Source: Chamaelirium japonicum (lineage: Eukaryota > Streptophyta > Magnoliopsida > Liliales > Melanthiaceae). From it: 64,000 nucleotides of DNA. Below the pieces are notes generated by a model, which was given only the letters and a program-made list of their open reading frames with translations, did no database searches and was not told where the DNA came from. The stretch is from NCBI GenBank assembly GCA_947650365.1, contig OX393555.1, positions 79,613,995 through 79,677,994 of the forward strand. Reading direction: 5' to 3'. The position numbers were made by a program, and so were the translations under genes. Below are positions 1 through 11,484 of this stretch, one piece after another. Positions within the stretch are counted from its first letter, which is position 1; each line of letters opens with the position of its first letter.

Positions 1-1213
1 CACGATCCATTCTAATTCATTCATACGATCCATTCTAATTCATTTGTACGATCCATTCTAATTCATTCGCACGATCCATTCTAATTCATTCATACTATCC
101 ATTCTAATTCATTCGTACGATCCACCCTAATTCCTTCGTATGATCTATACTAATTCATTCGCTCGAATGTATCCATTCTAATTCATTCGTACGATCTATT
201 CGAATTCATTAATACGATCCATTCTAATTCATTCGCACGATCCATTCTAATTCATTCGTACGATCCATTCTAATTCATTCGCACGATCCATTCTAATTCA
301 TTCGTACGACCCATTCTAATCCATTCATACAATCCATTCTAATTCTTTCGCATGAATGTATCCATTCTAATTTATTCATACGATCCACCCTAATTCCATC
401 GTATGATCCATTCTAATTCATTCGCACGAATGTAACCATTCTAATTCATTCGTACGATCCATTCGAATTCATTCATACGATCCATTCTAATTCATTCATA
501 CAATCCTATCTTATTCATTCGCACGAATGTACCCATTCTAATTCATTCGTACGATCTATTCTAATTCACTTGCACGATCCAATCTAATTCATCCGCACGA
601 TCCATTCTAATTAATTCGTACGATCCATTCTATTTCATTCGTACGATCCATTCTTACTCATTCGTACGATCCATTCTAATTCATTCGCACGAATGTATCC
701 CCATTCGCATGATCCATTCTAATTCATTTGCACGATCCATTCTAATTCATTCATACAATCCATTTTAATTCTTTTACACGAATGTATCCATTCTAATTCA
801 TTCGTACGATCCTTTCTAATTCCTTCGTACGATCCATTCTAATTCTTTTGTATGATCCATTCTATTTCATTCGTATGATCCATTCTAATTCTTTTATACG
901 ATCCATTCTAATTCATTCTCATGAATGTATCCATACTAATTCATACGTACGATCCATTCTAATTCATTCATACGATCCAATCTAATTCATTCATACGATC
1001 CATTCTAATTCATTCGTACGATACATTCCCACGAAAGTATCCATTCTAATTCATTCGTACGATCCATTCTAATTTATTTGCACAATCTATTCTAATTCAT
1101 TCGTACGATCAATTTTAATTCATTCGCACGATCAATTCTAATTCATTCGTACGATCCATTCTAATTCATTCGTACGATCCATTCTTATTCATTCCCATGA
1201 ATGTATCCATTCT
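1..1213 (+). repeat. 23-bp satellite, forward block
   Basis: Uninterrupted tandem 23-bp monomers in forward orientation, with 28-bp variants (ending CGAATGTATCC) spaced every few units. Most differences between monomers fall at the two CpG sites of the CGTACGATCC half. The block starts before the window and ends at a 16-bp perfect palindrome, CCATTCTATAGAATGG (1206-1221), where orientation flips. No non-satellite sequence is seen. Confidence 0.97.
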
Positions 1214-1221
1214 ATAGAATG
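1206..1221. repeat. Palindromic satellite inversion junction
   Basis: CCATTCTATAGAATGG is a perfect 16-bp palindrome formed where a forward monomer meets a reverse monomer head to head. No spacer lies between the two orientations. The flanks then diverge, so this is a short junction palindrome and not the centre of a long perfect one. Confidence 0.85.
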
Positions 1222-1490
1222 GATCGTGCGAATGAATTAGAAAGGATCGTATGAATGAATTAGAATGGATCGTGCTAATGAATTAGAATGGATCGTACGA
1301 ATGAATTAGAATGGATATATTCGTGTGAATGAATTAGAATGGATCGTATGAATGAATTAGAATGGATCGTGCGAATGAATTAGAATTGATCATACGAATG
1401 AATTATAATGGATACATTCGTGCGAATGAATTAGAATGGATCGTACGAATGAGTAAGAATGGATCGTACGAATGAAATAGAATGGATACA
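1214..1490 (-). repeat. 23-bp satellite, reverse block
   Basis: About twelve monomers in reverse orientation (GAATGAATTAGAATGG reading on the plus strand), including reverse 28-bp variants recognised by GGATACATTCGTGCG. The block returns to forward orientation near 1487-1495, inside the sequence GATACATTCGTACGATCC. Confidence 0.93.
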
Positions 1491-4400
1491 TTCGTACGAT
1501 CCATTCTATTTCATTCGTACGATCCATTCATACTCATTCGTACGATCCATGCTAATTCATTCGCATGAATGTATCTATTCTAATTCATTCATACGATCCA
1601 TTCTAATTCATTCGCACGATCCATTCTAATTTATTCATACGATCCTTTATAATTCATTCGTACGATCCATTCTAATTCATTCGCACGATCCATTCTAATT
1701 CAGTCGTACGATCCATTCGAATTTATTCATACGATCCATTCTAATTCATTCATACGATCCATTCTAATTTATTCGCACGAATGTATCCATTCTAATTCAT
1801 TCGTACGATCCATTCTAATTCATTCGCACGATCCAATCTAATTCATTCGCACAATCCATTCTAATTCATTCGTACGATCCATTCTATTTCATTCATACGA
1901 TCCATTCTTACTCATTCGTATGATCCATTCTAATTTATTCGCACGAATGTATCCATTCTAATTAATTTGTACGATCCATTCTAATACATTCGTACGATCT
2001 ATTCTAATTCCTTCGTACGATCCATTCTATGAATGAATTAGAATTAGAATGGATACATTCTATTTCATTCGTACGATCCATTCTAATTCATTCGCACGAA
2101 TGTATCCATTCTAATATATTCGTACGATCCATTCGAATTCATTCATATGATCCATTCTAATTCACTCATACGATCCATTCTAAATCATTCATACTATCCA
2201 TTCTAATTCATTTATACGATCCATTCTAATTCATTCGCACGAATGTATTCATTCGCACAATCTATTCTAATTCATTCGTACGATCCATTCTGATTCATTA
2301 CCATGATCCATTCTAATTCATTCGTACGATCCATTCTATTTCATTCATACGATCCATTCTTACACATTCATACAATCCATTCTAATTCATTCGCACGAAG
2401 GTAACCATTCTAATTCATTCGTACGATCCATTCTAATTCATTCGTACGATCCATTCTAATTCATTCGCACGATCCATTCTAATTCATTCATACGATCCAT
2501 TCTAATTCATTTGTACGATCCATTCTAATTCATTCACACAATCTATTCTAATTCATTCGTACGATCCATTCTAATTCATTAGCACGATCCATTCTAATTC
2601 ATTCGTACGATCCATTCAATTTCATTCGTACGATCCATTCTTTCTCATTCGTACGATCCATTCTAATTCATTCGCACGAATGTATCCATTCTAATTCATT
2701 CATACGATCCATTCTAATTTATTCGCACGATCCATTCTAATTCATTCATACGGTCCATTCTAATTCATTCGTACGATCCATTCTAATTCATTCGCATGAT
2801 CCATTCTAATTCATTCATACGATTCATTCTAATTCATTCATACAATCCATTCTAATTCTTTCGCACGAATGTATCCATTCTAATTCATTCGTACGATCCA
2901 CCCTAATTCCTTCGTATGATCCATTCTGATTCATTCGCACGAATGTATCTATTCTAATTCATTCGTACGATCCATTCGAATTCATTCATATGATCCATTC
3001 TAATTCATTCATATGATCCATTCCAATTCATTCGCACGAATGTATCTATTCTAATTCATTCGTACGATCCATTCTAATTTATTTGCTAAATCTATTCTAA
3101 TTCATTCGTACGATCCATTCTAATTTATTTGTACGATCCATTCTATTTTCTTCGTACGATCCATTCTATTTCAATCGTATGATCCATTCTAATTCCTTCG
3201 TATGATCCATTCTAATTCATTCCCATGAATGTATCCATTCTAATTCATACGTACGATCCATTCTAATTCATTCATATGATGCAATCTAATTCATTCATAC
3301 GATCCATTCTAATTCATTCGCACGAATGTATCTATTCTAATTCATTCGCATGATCCATTCTAATTCATTCGTACGATCCATTCTAATTCATTAGCACGAT
3401 CCATTCTAATTCATTCATACGATCCATTCTAATTCATTTGTACGATCCATTCTAATTCATTCGCACAATCTATTCTAATTCATTCGTACTATCCATTCTA
3501 ATTCATTAGCACGATCCATTCTAATTCATTCGTACGATCCAATATATTTCATTCGTACGATCCACTCTAATTCATTCGCACGAATGTATCCATTCTAATC
3601 CATTCGTACGATCCATTCTAATCCATTCATACGATCCATTCTAATTCATTCGCATGAATGTATCCATTCTAATTCATTCGCACGATCCATTCTAATTCAT
3701 TCGTACGATCCATTCTAATTCATTGGCACGATCCATTCTAATTCATTCATACGATCCATTCTAATTCATTCGTACGATCCATTCTAATTCATTCGCATAA
3801 TCTATTCTAATTTATTCGTACCATCTATTCGAATTCATTAGCACGATCCATTCTAATTCATTTGTACGATCCATTCTATTTCATTTGTACGATCCATTCT
3901 TACTCATTCGTACGATCCATTCTAATTCATTCGCACGAATGTATCCATTCTAATTCATTCATACGTTCCATTCTAATTCATTCGCACGATCCATTATAAT
4001 TCATTCATACGATCCATTCTAAATCATTTGTACGATCCATTCTAATTCATTCACACGATCCATTCTAATTCATTCATACGATCCATTCTAATTCATTTAT
4101 TCAATCCATTCTAATTCATTCGTACGATCCACCCTAATTCCTTCGTATGATTCATTCTAATTCATTCGCACGAATGTATCCATTCTAATTCATTCGTTCG
4201 ATTTATTCGAATTCATTCACACAATCCAATCTAATTCATTCGGATGATCCATTCTTATCAATTCATACGATCCATTCTAACTCATTCGTACGATCCATTC
4301 TAATTCATTCGCACGATCCATTCTAATTCATTCATACGATCCATTCTAATTCATTCATACAATCCATTCTAATTCTTTCGTACGAATGTATCCATTCTAA

Positions 4401-6121
4401 TTCATTCGTACGATCTACCCTAATTCCTTTGTATGATCCATTTTAATTAATTCGCACAAATGTATCCATTCTAATTCATTTGTACGATCCATTCGAATTA
4501 ATTCATACGATCCATTCTAATTCATTTGCACGATCCAAACTAATTCATTCATACAATCCATTCTAATTCTTTTACACGAATGTATCCATTCTAATTCATT
4601 CGTTCGATCCATTCTTACTCATTCGTACGATACATTCTATTTCATTCGTACGATCCATTCTAATTCATTAGCACGATCCATTCTAATTAATTCATACGAT
4701 CCATTCTATTTCATTCATACAATCCATTCTAATTCATTCGCACGAATGTATCCATTCTAATTCATTCGTACGATCCATTCTAATTCATTCGCACGATCCA
4801 TTCTAATTCATTCAGACGATCCATTCTAATTTATTCGTACGATCATTCTAATTCATTCGCACAATCTATTCTAATTCATTCGTTCGATCCATTCTAATTC
4901 ATTAGCACGATCCATTCTAATTCATTCGTACGATCCATTCTATTTCATTCGTACGATCCATTCTTACTCATTCGTACGATCCATTCTAATTCATTCGCAC
5001 GAATGTATCCATTCTAATTCATTCATACGATCCATTCTAATTCATTCGCACGATCCATTCTAATTCATTCATACGAACCATTCTAATTCATTTGTACGAT
5101 CCATTATATTTCATTCGCACGATCCATTCTAATTCATTCATACGATCCATTCTAATTCATTCATAAAATCCATTCTAATTCTTTTGCACGAATGTATCCA
5201 CTCTAATTCATTCGTACGATCTACCCTAATTCCTTCATTTGATCCATTCTAATTCATTCGCACGAATGTATCCATTCTAATTCATTCGTACGATCCATTC
5301 GAATTCATTCATACGATCCATTCTAATTCATTCGCACGATCCATTCTAATTCATTCGTACGATCCATTCTAGTTCATTCGCATGATCCATTCTAATTCAT
5401 TCATACAATCCATTCTAATTCTTTCGCACGAATGTATCCATTCTAATTCATTCATACGATCCACCCTAATTCCTTCGTATGATCCATTCTAATTCATTCG
5501 CACGAATGTATCCATTCTAATTCATTCATATGATCCATTCTAATTCATTCATACAATCCATTCTAATTCTTTCGCATGAATGTATCCATTCTAATTCATT
5601 CGTACGATCCACCCTAATTCCTTCGTATGATCCATTCTAATTCATTGGCACGAATGTATCCATTCTAATTCATTTGTACGATCCATTCGAATTCATTCAT
5701 ACGATCCATTCTAATTCATTCATACGATCCATTCTAATTCATTCGCACGAATGTATCCATTCTAATACATTCATACGATCTATTCTAATTCATTCGCACG
5801 ATCCAATCTAATTCATTCGCACGATCCATTCTAATTCATTCGTACGATCCATTCTAATTCGTTCGCATGAATGTATCCATTCTAATTCATTCGTACGATC
5901 CATTCTAATTCATTCGCACGATCCATTCTAATTCATTCGTACGATCCATTCTAATTCATTCGTACGATCCATTCTAATTCATTCGCACGATCCATTCTAA
6001 TTCATTCGTACGATCCATTCTAATTCATTCGTACGATCCATTCTAATTCATTCGCACGATCCATTCTAAATCATTCGCACAATCTATTCTAATTCATTTG
6101 TAATTCATTCGCACGATCATT
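1491..6121 (+). repeat. 23-bp satellite, long forward block
   Basis: Long forward array. A tiny reverse inclusion lies at about 2030-2060. Ordered variant series recur. One runs CGCACAATCTATTC, TAGCACG, CTATTTC, CTTACTC and then a 28-mer (for example 4858-5010). Another runs CATACAATCC, a CTTTCG 28-mer, ACCCTAATTCC and TATGATCC (two successive examples within 5400-5770). The last monomers (about 5880-6060) alternate CGTACG and CGCACG types very regularly, suggesting recent homogenisation. The block stops where GATCATT passes into the 71-bp module. Confidence 0.96.
3928..3946 (+). repeat. Example of the 28-bp monomer variant with 14-bp dyad
   Basis: Representative site of the longer monomer. 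CATTCG-CA-CGAATG has 6-bp inverted arms around a 2-bp centre and is followed by TATCC, which rejoins the normal monomer. The same arrangement recurs throughout the window in both orientations. It is nearly always built on the CGCACG monomer type and seldom on CGTACG. Confidence 0.85.
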
Positions 6122-6192
6122 CAGGTGTTTAGGTTGCGGCCTCAGACTTTGTATTTGGTTGAATACAAAGGTGCACGTTTGAACGTTAGTTG
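6122..6192 (+). repeat. 71-bp non-satellite module, copy 1
   Basis: Unique-looking segment beginning CAGGTGTTTAGGTTGCGG and ending GAACGTTAGTTG, unrelated to the 23-bp monomer. It contains a 9-bp stem hairpin (CTTTGTATT, loop TGGTTG, AATACAAAG) followed by GGTGCAC. Satellite is forward on its left and reverse on its right, so the module marks an orientation switch. The same 71 bp is present in reverse at 44403-44473, and most of it in forward at 44305-44366. The left satellite flank resembles that of the other copies, so module and flank were copied together. I do not recognise the family. It could be a fragment of unique DNA at an old array edge, or the terminus of a small transposon. Confidence 0.8.
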
Positions 6193-9100
6193 AATTAGAA
6201 TAAATTAGAATGGATCGTGCGAATGAATTAGAATGGATCGTACGAATGAATTAGAATGGATTGTGCGAATGAATTAGAATGGATCGTGCGAATGAATTAG
6301 AATGGATCGTACGAATAAATTAGAATGGATACATTCGTGCGAATGAATTAGAATGGATCGTACGAATAAGTAAGAATGGATCGTACAAATGAAATAGAAT
6401 GGATCGTATGAATGAATCAGAATGGATCGTACGAATGAATTACAATGGATCGTACGAATGAGTAAGAACGGATCGTACGAATGAAATAGAATGGATCGTA
6501 CGAATGAATTAGAATGGATCGTGCTAATGAATTAGAATAGATCGTACGAATAATTAGAATAGATTGTGCGACTGAATTAGAATGGATCGTACGAATGAAT
6601 TAGAATGGATACATTAATGGGAATGAATTAGAATGGATCATACGAAGGAATTAGAATGGATCGTACGAAGGAATTAGAATGGATCGTACAAAGGAATTAG
6701 AATGGATCATACGAATGAATTAGAATGGATACATTCGTGCAAATAATTAGAATGGATTGTATGAATGAATTAGAATGGATCGTACAAATAAATTAGAATG
6801 GATCGTGCGAATGAATTAGAATGGATCATGCGAATAAATTACGAATAAATTAGAATAGATTGTGCGAATGAATAAGAATGGATCGTGCGAATGAATAAGA
6901 ATGGATCGTGCGAATGAATTAGAATGGATCGTGCGAATGAATTAGAATGGATCGTACGAATGAATTAGAATGGATATATTCGTGCGAATGAATTAGAATG
7001 GATCATACGAATGAGTAAGAATAGATCGTACGAATGAAATAGAATGGATCGTACGAATAAATTAGAATGGATCGTGCTAATGAATTAGAATGGATCATAC
7101 GAATGAATTAGAATAGATTGCGCGAATGAATACATTTGTGCGAATGAATTAGAATGGATCATATGAATGAATTAAAATGGATCATATAAATGATTTAGAA
7201 TGGATCGTATGAATGAATTCGAATGGATCGTACGAATGAATTAGAATGGATACATTCGTGCGAATGAATTAGAATGGATCATACAAAGGAATTAGGGTGG
7301 ATCGTACGAATGAATTAGAATGGATATATTCATGCGAAAGAATTATAATGGATTGTATGAATGAATTAGAATGGATCATATGAATGAATTAGAATGGATC
7401 GTGCGAATGAATTAGAATGGATCGTACGAATGAATTAGAATGGATACATTCGTTCAAAAGAATTAGAATGGATTGTATGAATGAATTAGAATGGATCATA
7501 CGAATGAATTAGAATGGATTGTACGAATGAATTAGAATGGATCGTGCGAATAAATTAAATTGGATCATGCGAAGGAATTAGAATGGATCGTACGAATGAG
7601 TAAGAATGGATCGTACGAATAAAATAGAATGGTTCATATGAATGAATTAGAATGGATCGTGTGAATGAATTACAATGGATCGTGCGAATGAATTAGAATG
7701 GATCGTGCGAATGAATTAGAATGGATCGTACGAATGAATTATAATAGATCGTATGAATGAATTAGAATGGATCGTACGAATGAATTAGAATGGATCGTAT
7801 GAATAAATTCGAATGGTTCGTACGAATGAATTAGAATAGATACATTCGTGCGAATGAATTAGAATGGAACATAAGAAGGAATTTGGGTCGATCGTATGAA
7901 TGAATTAGAATGGATACATTCGTGCGAAAGAATTAGAATGGATTGTATGAATGAATTAGAATGGATCGTATGAATGAATTAGAATGGATCGTACGAATGA
8001 ATTAGAATGGATCGTACGAAGGAATTAGAATGGATACATTCGTGCGAAAGAATTAGAATGGATTGTATGAATGAATTAGAATGGATCGTATGAATGAATT
8101 AGAATGAATCGTGCGAATGAATTAGAATGGATCGTACGAATGAATTAGAATGGATCGTACGAATGAATTAGAATGGATCGTGCGAATGAATGAGAATGGA
8201 ACGTACGAATGAATTAGAATGGATACATTCGTACGAATGAATTAGAATGGATCTTACGATGAATTAGAATGGATACATTCGTGCGAATGAATTAGAATTG
8301 ATCGTACGAATGAGTAAGAATGGGCCGTACAAATGAAATAGAATGGATCGTACGAATGAATTAGAATGGATCGTGCTAATGAATTAGAATGGATCGTACG
8401 AATGAATTAGAATGGATATATTCGTGCGAATGAATTAGAATTGATCGTTTGAATGAATTAGATTGGATCGTATGAATGAATTAGAATGGATCGTACGTAT
8501 GAATTAGAATGGATACATTCATAAAAGTGAATTAGAATGGGTCGTACGAAGGAATTAGAATGGATCATACGAAGGAATTAGAATGGATCGTACGAATGAA
8601 TTAGAATGGATACATTCGTGCAAAAGAATTAGAATGGATTGTATGAATGAATTAGAATGGATCGTGCAAATGAATTAGAATGGATCGTGCAAATGAATTA
8701 GAATGGATCGTATGAATGAATTAGAATAGATTGTGCGAATGAATTAGAATGGATCGTACGAATAAATTAGAATGGATACATTCGTGCGAATGAATTAGTA
8801 TGGATCGTATGAATGAACAAGAATGGATCGTATGAATGAATTAGAATGGATCGTGCAAATGAATTAGAATGGATCGTAAGAGTGAATTAGAATGGATACA
8901 TTCGTGCGAATGAATTAGAATAGATCGTACGAATAAGTAAGATTGGATCGTACGAATGAAATAGAATGGATCGTACGAATGAATTAGAATGGATCGTGCT
9001 AATGAATTAGAATGGATCGTACGAATGAATAAGAATAGATTGTGCGAATGAATTAGAATGGATCGTGCGAATGAATTAGAATGGATCATACGAATGGATC

Positions 9101-10235
9101 GTACCAAGGAATTAGAATGAATTAGAATTGATACATTCGTGCGAATGAATTAGAATGGATCGTATGAATGAATTAGATTGGATCGTATGAATGAATTAGA
9201 ATGGAATGTACGTATGAATTAGAATGGATACATTCATGGGAATGAATTAGAATGGATCGTACGAAGGAATTAGAATGGATCGTACGATGGAATTAGAATG
9301 GATCGTACGAATGAATTAGAATGGATACGTTTGTGCAAAAGAATTAGAATGGATTGTATGAATGAATTAGAATGGATCGTACAAATGAATTAGAATGGAT
9401 CGTGCGAATGAATTAGAATGGATCGTACGAATGAATTTGAATAGATTGTGCGAATGAATTAGAATGGATCGTACGAATGAATTAGAATCGATACATTCGT
9501 GCGAATGAATTAGAATCGATTATATGAGTGAATTAGATTGGATCGTATGAATTAATTAGAATGGATCGTATGTATGAATTAGAATGGATACATTCATGGG
9601 AAAGAATTAGAACGGATCGTACGAAGGAATTCATACGAATGAAATAGAATGGATCGTACGAAGGAATTAGAATAGATCGTACGAAGGAATTAGGGTGGAT
9701 CGTACGAATGAATTAGAATGGATACATTCATGCGAAAGAATTAGAATGGATTGTATGAATGAATTAGAATGGATCGTATGAATGAAATAGAATGGATCTT
9801 GTGAATGAATTAGAATGGATCGTACGAATGAATTGGAATGGATCGTATGAATGAATTAGAATGGATCGTGTGAATAAATTAGAATGGATCATACGAATAA
9901 ATTAGAATGGATATATTCGTTCGAATGAATTAGAACGGATCGTACGAATGAGTAAGAATGGATAGTACGAATGAAATAGAATGGATCGTACGAATGAATT
10001 AGAATGGATCGTGCTAATGAATTAGAATGGATCGTACGAATGAATTAGAATAGATTATGCGAATGAATTAGAATGGATCATAGATCGTACGAATGAATTA
10101 GAATGGATACATTCGTGCGAATGAATTAGAATGGATCGTATGAATGAATTAGGTTGGATCGTATGAATGAATTAGAATGGATCGTACGTATGAATTAGAA
10201 TGGATATATTCATGGGAATGAATTAGAATGGATCG
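6193..10235 (-). repeat. 23-bp satellite, long reverse block
   Basis: About 4 kb of reverse monomers with the same ordered variant series as the forward blocks, read in complement (for example GAGTAAGAATGG, then GAAATAGAATGG, then GTGCTAATG, then AGATTGTGCG near 9930-10060). The peptide-like frame at 8841-9107 on the minus strand is satellite read-through. The block ends at GGATCG against the start of the LTR. Confidence 0.96.
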
Positions 10236-10379
10236 TGTTGGGGGAAGCTGAAAACCGCCCAGGAGCTCGCCCTCCCCCGTGCTCGCCAAGACAACTTGAC
10301 AGGGAGCGGGATCCACATTGGGCAGAAGGGGCCTCAGGCTAAGAGCTCGCTCGGAAGACGATCAAACTCTCTCAGGAGG

Positions 10380-10790
10380 TCGTCCAAGCTCGTTCGGGAG
10401 CTCGCCTAAGCTCGCTCGGGAGCTCGCCCAGCCAGCACGAGAACGCGCTGGCAGAAGCAGCGGGAGTTAGATCGTCATGCATCCGAACAGCTCGCAAGGA
10501 GTTCGCCCACAGCTCGCAAGGAGCTCGCCCCACAGCTCGCAAGGAGCTCGCCCAAGACGGCTCGCAAGGAGCTCGCCCGAACAGCTCGCAAGGAGCTCGC
10601 CCAAAGCTCGCACAGGAGCTCGCCCAAGTTCGGTAAATGGCTTAGACAAAGAACGCAAAGGAGCTCGCCAAAGCTCACTCAAGAGCTCGTCCCAGCTTGT
10701 TCGGGAGCTTGCCTAAGCTCGCTCGGGAGCTCGCCTAAGCTCGCTCGGGAGCTCACCTAAACTCGCTCAGGAGCCCGCCCAAGCTTGCCA
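10380..10790 (+). repeat. Degenerate ~22-bp GC-rich tandem repeats inside the LTR
   Basis: About eighteen imperfect copies of a roughly 22-bp unit in two flavours: CAGCTCGCAAGGAGCTCGCC (about 10489-10610) and AAGCTCGCTCGGGAGCTCGC (about 10390-10430 and 10700-10780). Each contains the palindrome GAGCTC. This U3-located array accounts for the overlapping reading frames at 10467-10716, which are compositional artefacts. Repeats in U3 often act as promoter or enhancer modules in LTR elements, but that role is only inferred here. Confidence 0.75.
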
Positions 10791-11191
10791 AAGACTCCCC
10801 TGTCTATCGAAGAGGTCGCTCCTGCGAGGTCCGACTCTTGATAGATGAGGAAGAGAAGGCGGAGCAATGAAGGGCGAGCTCGCCCTGGCTTCCCACCTGA
10901 GGTCGCCCACTATAGAGCAGCATGAAGGGTTGCCAGGTGTCGAAACCCCACTGAAGCTACGTGGATGATTGTAGTCCACGGAAGCCCGCCAGAGTCGGTT
11001 TTGAGGCCTCCCAGACTTGAACATTCCAGAAGATCCACCTGGCAGCGACAAGACAGATATTCTCCCCCACTCCACCGCCTGGCGAGCTAGGCGACAAGGG
11101 TTGTCAGGGATCCATGTGGGCCGAAACGCGGGGGTCTAGAAGGTGCCGGAAGAAGCGGCCAGGTGTTGCATCCCGATAGGTCGCAGAAGGC

Positions 11192-11197
11192 TATAAA
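11192..11197 (+). promoter_or_regulatory. LTR TATA box
   Basis: TATAAA in the context GGCTATAAAGGTGCC, about 200 bp before the LTR end, the usual place for the U3/R promoter of a plant LTR. Transcription would start some 25-35 bp downstream (about 11220-11230) and run rightward through the leader and gag region. Confidence 0.65.
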
Positions 11198-11397
11198 GGT
11201 GCCACCCCCGGCTCCAAAGTACAGGTTCGAAATCCCTTTCCCTACCACTTTGGTATACAACAGCTCTCCGTTGTGCTACCATCACTGACTTGAGCGTCGG
11301 AGGGTCTGCGCTCCTAAGGGAGCCAGCCGTTCTCACGTTTCTATTTTCTTGGTCTTACAGGTGGCTCGCAAGGACCAGGAAAAATCCCCCAAACATT

Positions 11398-11415
11398 TGG
11401 CGCCGTCTGTGGGAT
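11398..11415 (+). other. Primer-binding site
   Basis: TGGCGCCGTCTGTGGGA begins two bases after the LTR's terminal CA. The TGG start is complementary to a tRNA CCA end. This sequence is not the initiator-methionine type (TGGTATCAGAGC) common in Copia and other gypsy lineages, and resembles that of Tat/Ogre/Retand relatives. The exact primer tRNA was not assigned. Confidence 0.7.
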
Positions 11416-11484
11416 CTATCGACTGGTTCCTGCGAGAACGCCCACGACCTCGCGGTTGAAAGCCGTGCTTTTCCAGACACCCAG

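Larger units (their letters stand above)
10236..11395 (+). repeat. Long terminal repeat (5') of the gypsy-type element
   Basis: 1160-bp LTR bounded by TGTTGGGGGA at the left and TCCCCCAAACA at the right, which are near-perfect inverted termini with the canonical TG...CA. It is followed two bases later by a primer-binding site. The U3 part contains many GAGCTCGCC-type repeats, a TATAAA at 11192-11197, and near the U5 end the stretch CACTGACTTGAGCGTCGG, a motif I associate from memory with LTRs of plant Tat-like elements. Reading frames called within the LTR on either strand are low-complexity shadows. Confidence 0.85.

Noticed and set aside
1-6121. CRISPR array
   Set aside because: The 23-bp units are directly adjacent, with no unique spacers. 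Variation is substitutional, and 28-mers differ by the same five bases each time.
8841-9107. Open reading frame with an S/H/I/R-rich repetitive peptide, and similar frames at 15486, 20692, 26418, 30820, 34355, 37513, 47105, 53384, 53624, 59271 and 60473
   Set aside because: All lie wholly in satellite. Three 23-bp monomers give 69 bp, so a frame without stops in the consensus stays open until a variant monomer breaks it. The IHSNSFVRSILIHS-like pattern is translated satellite with no start context, domain or codon bias.
10467-10716. Overlapping open frames on both strands
   Set aside because: They fall in the GAGCTC-rich 22-bp repeats of the LTR and are explained by composition and periodicity.
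10767-11336. Minus-strand open frames within the LTR (10767-11075, 11136-11336)
   Set aside because: They lie antisense in the non-coding LTR, have no recognisable domain, and overlap the TATA box and U5 motifs of the element.
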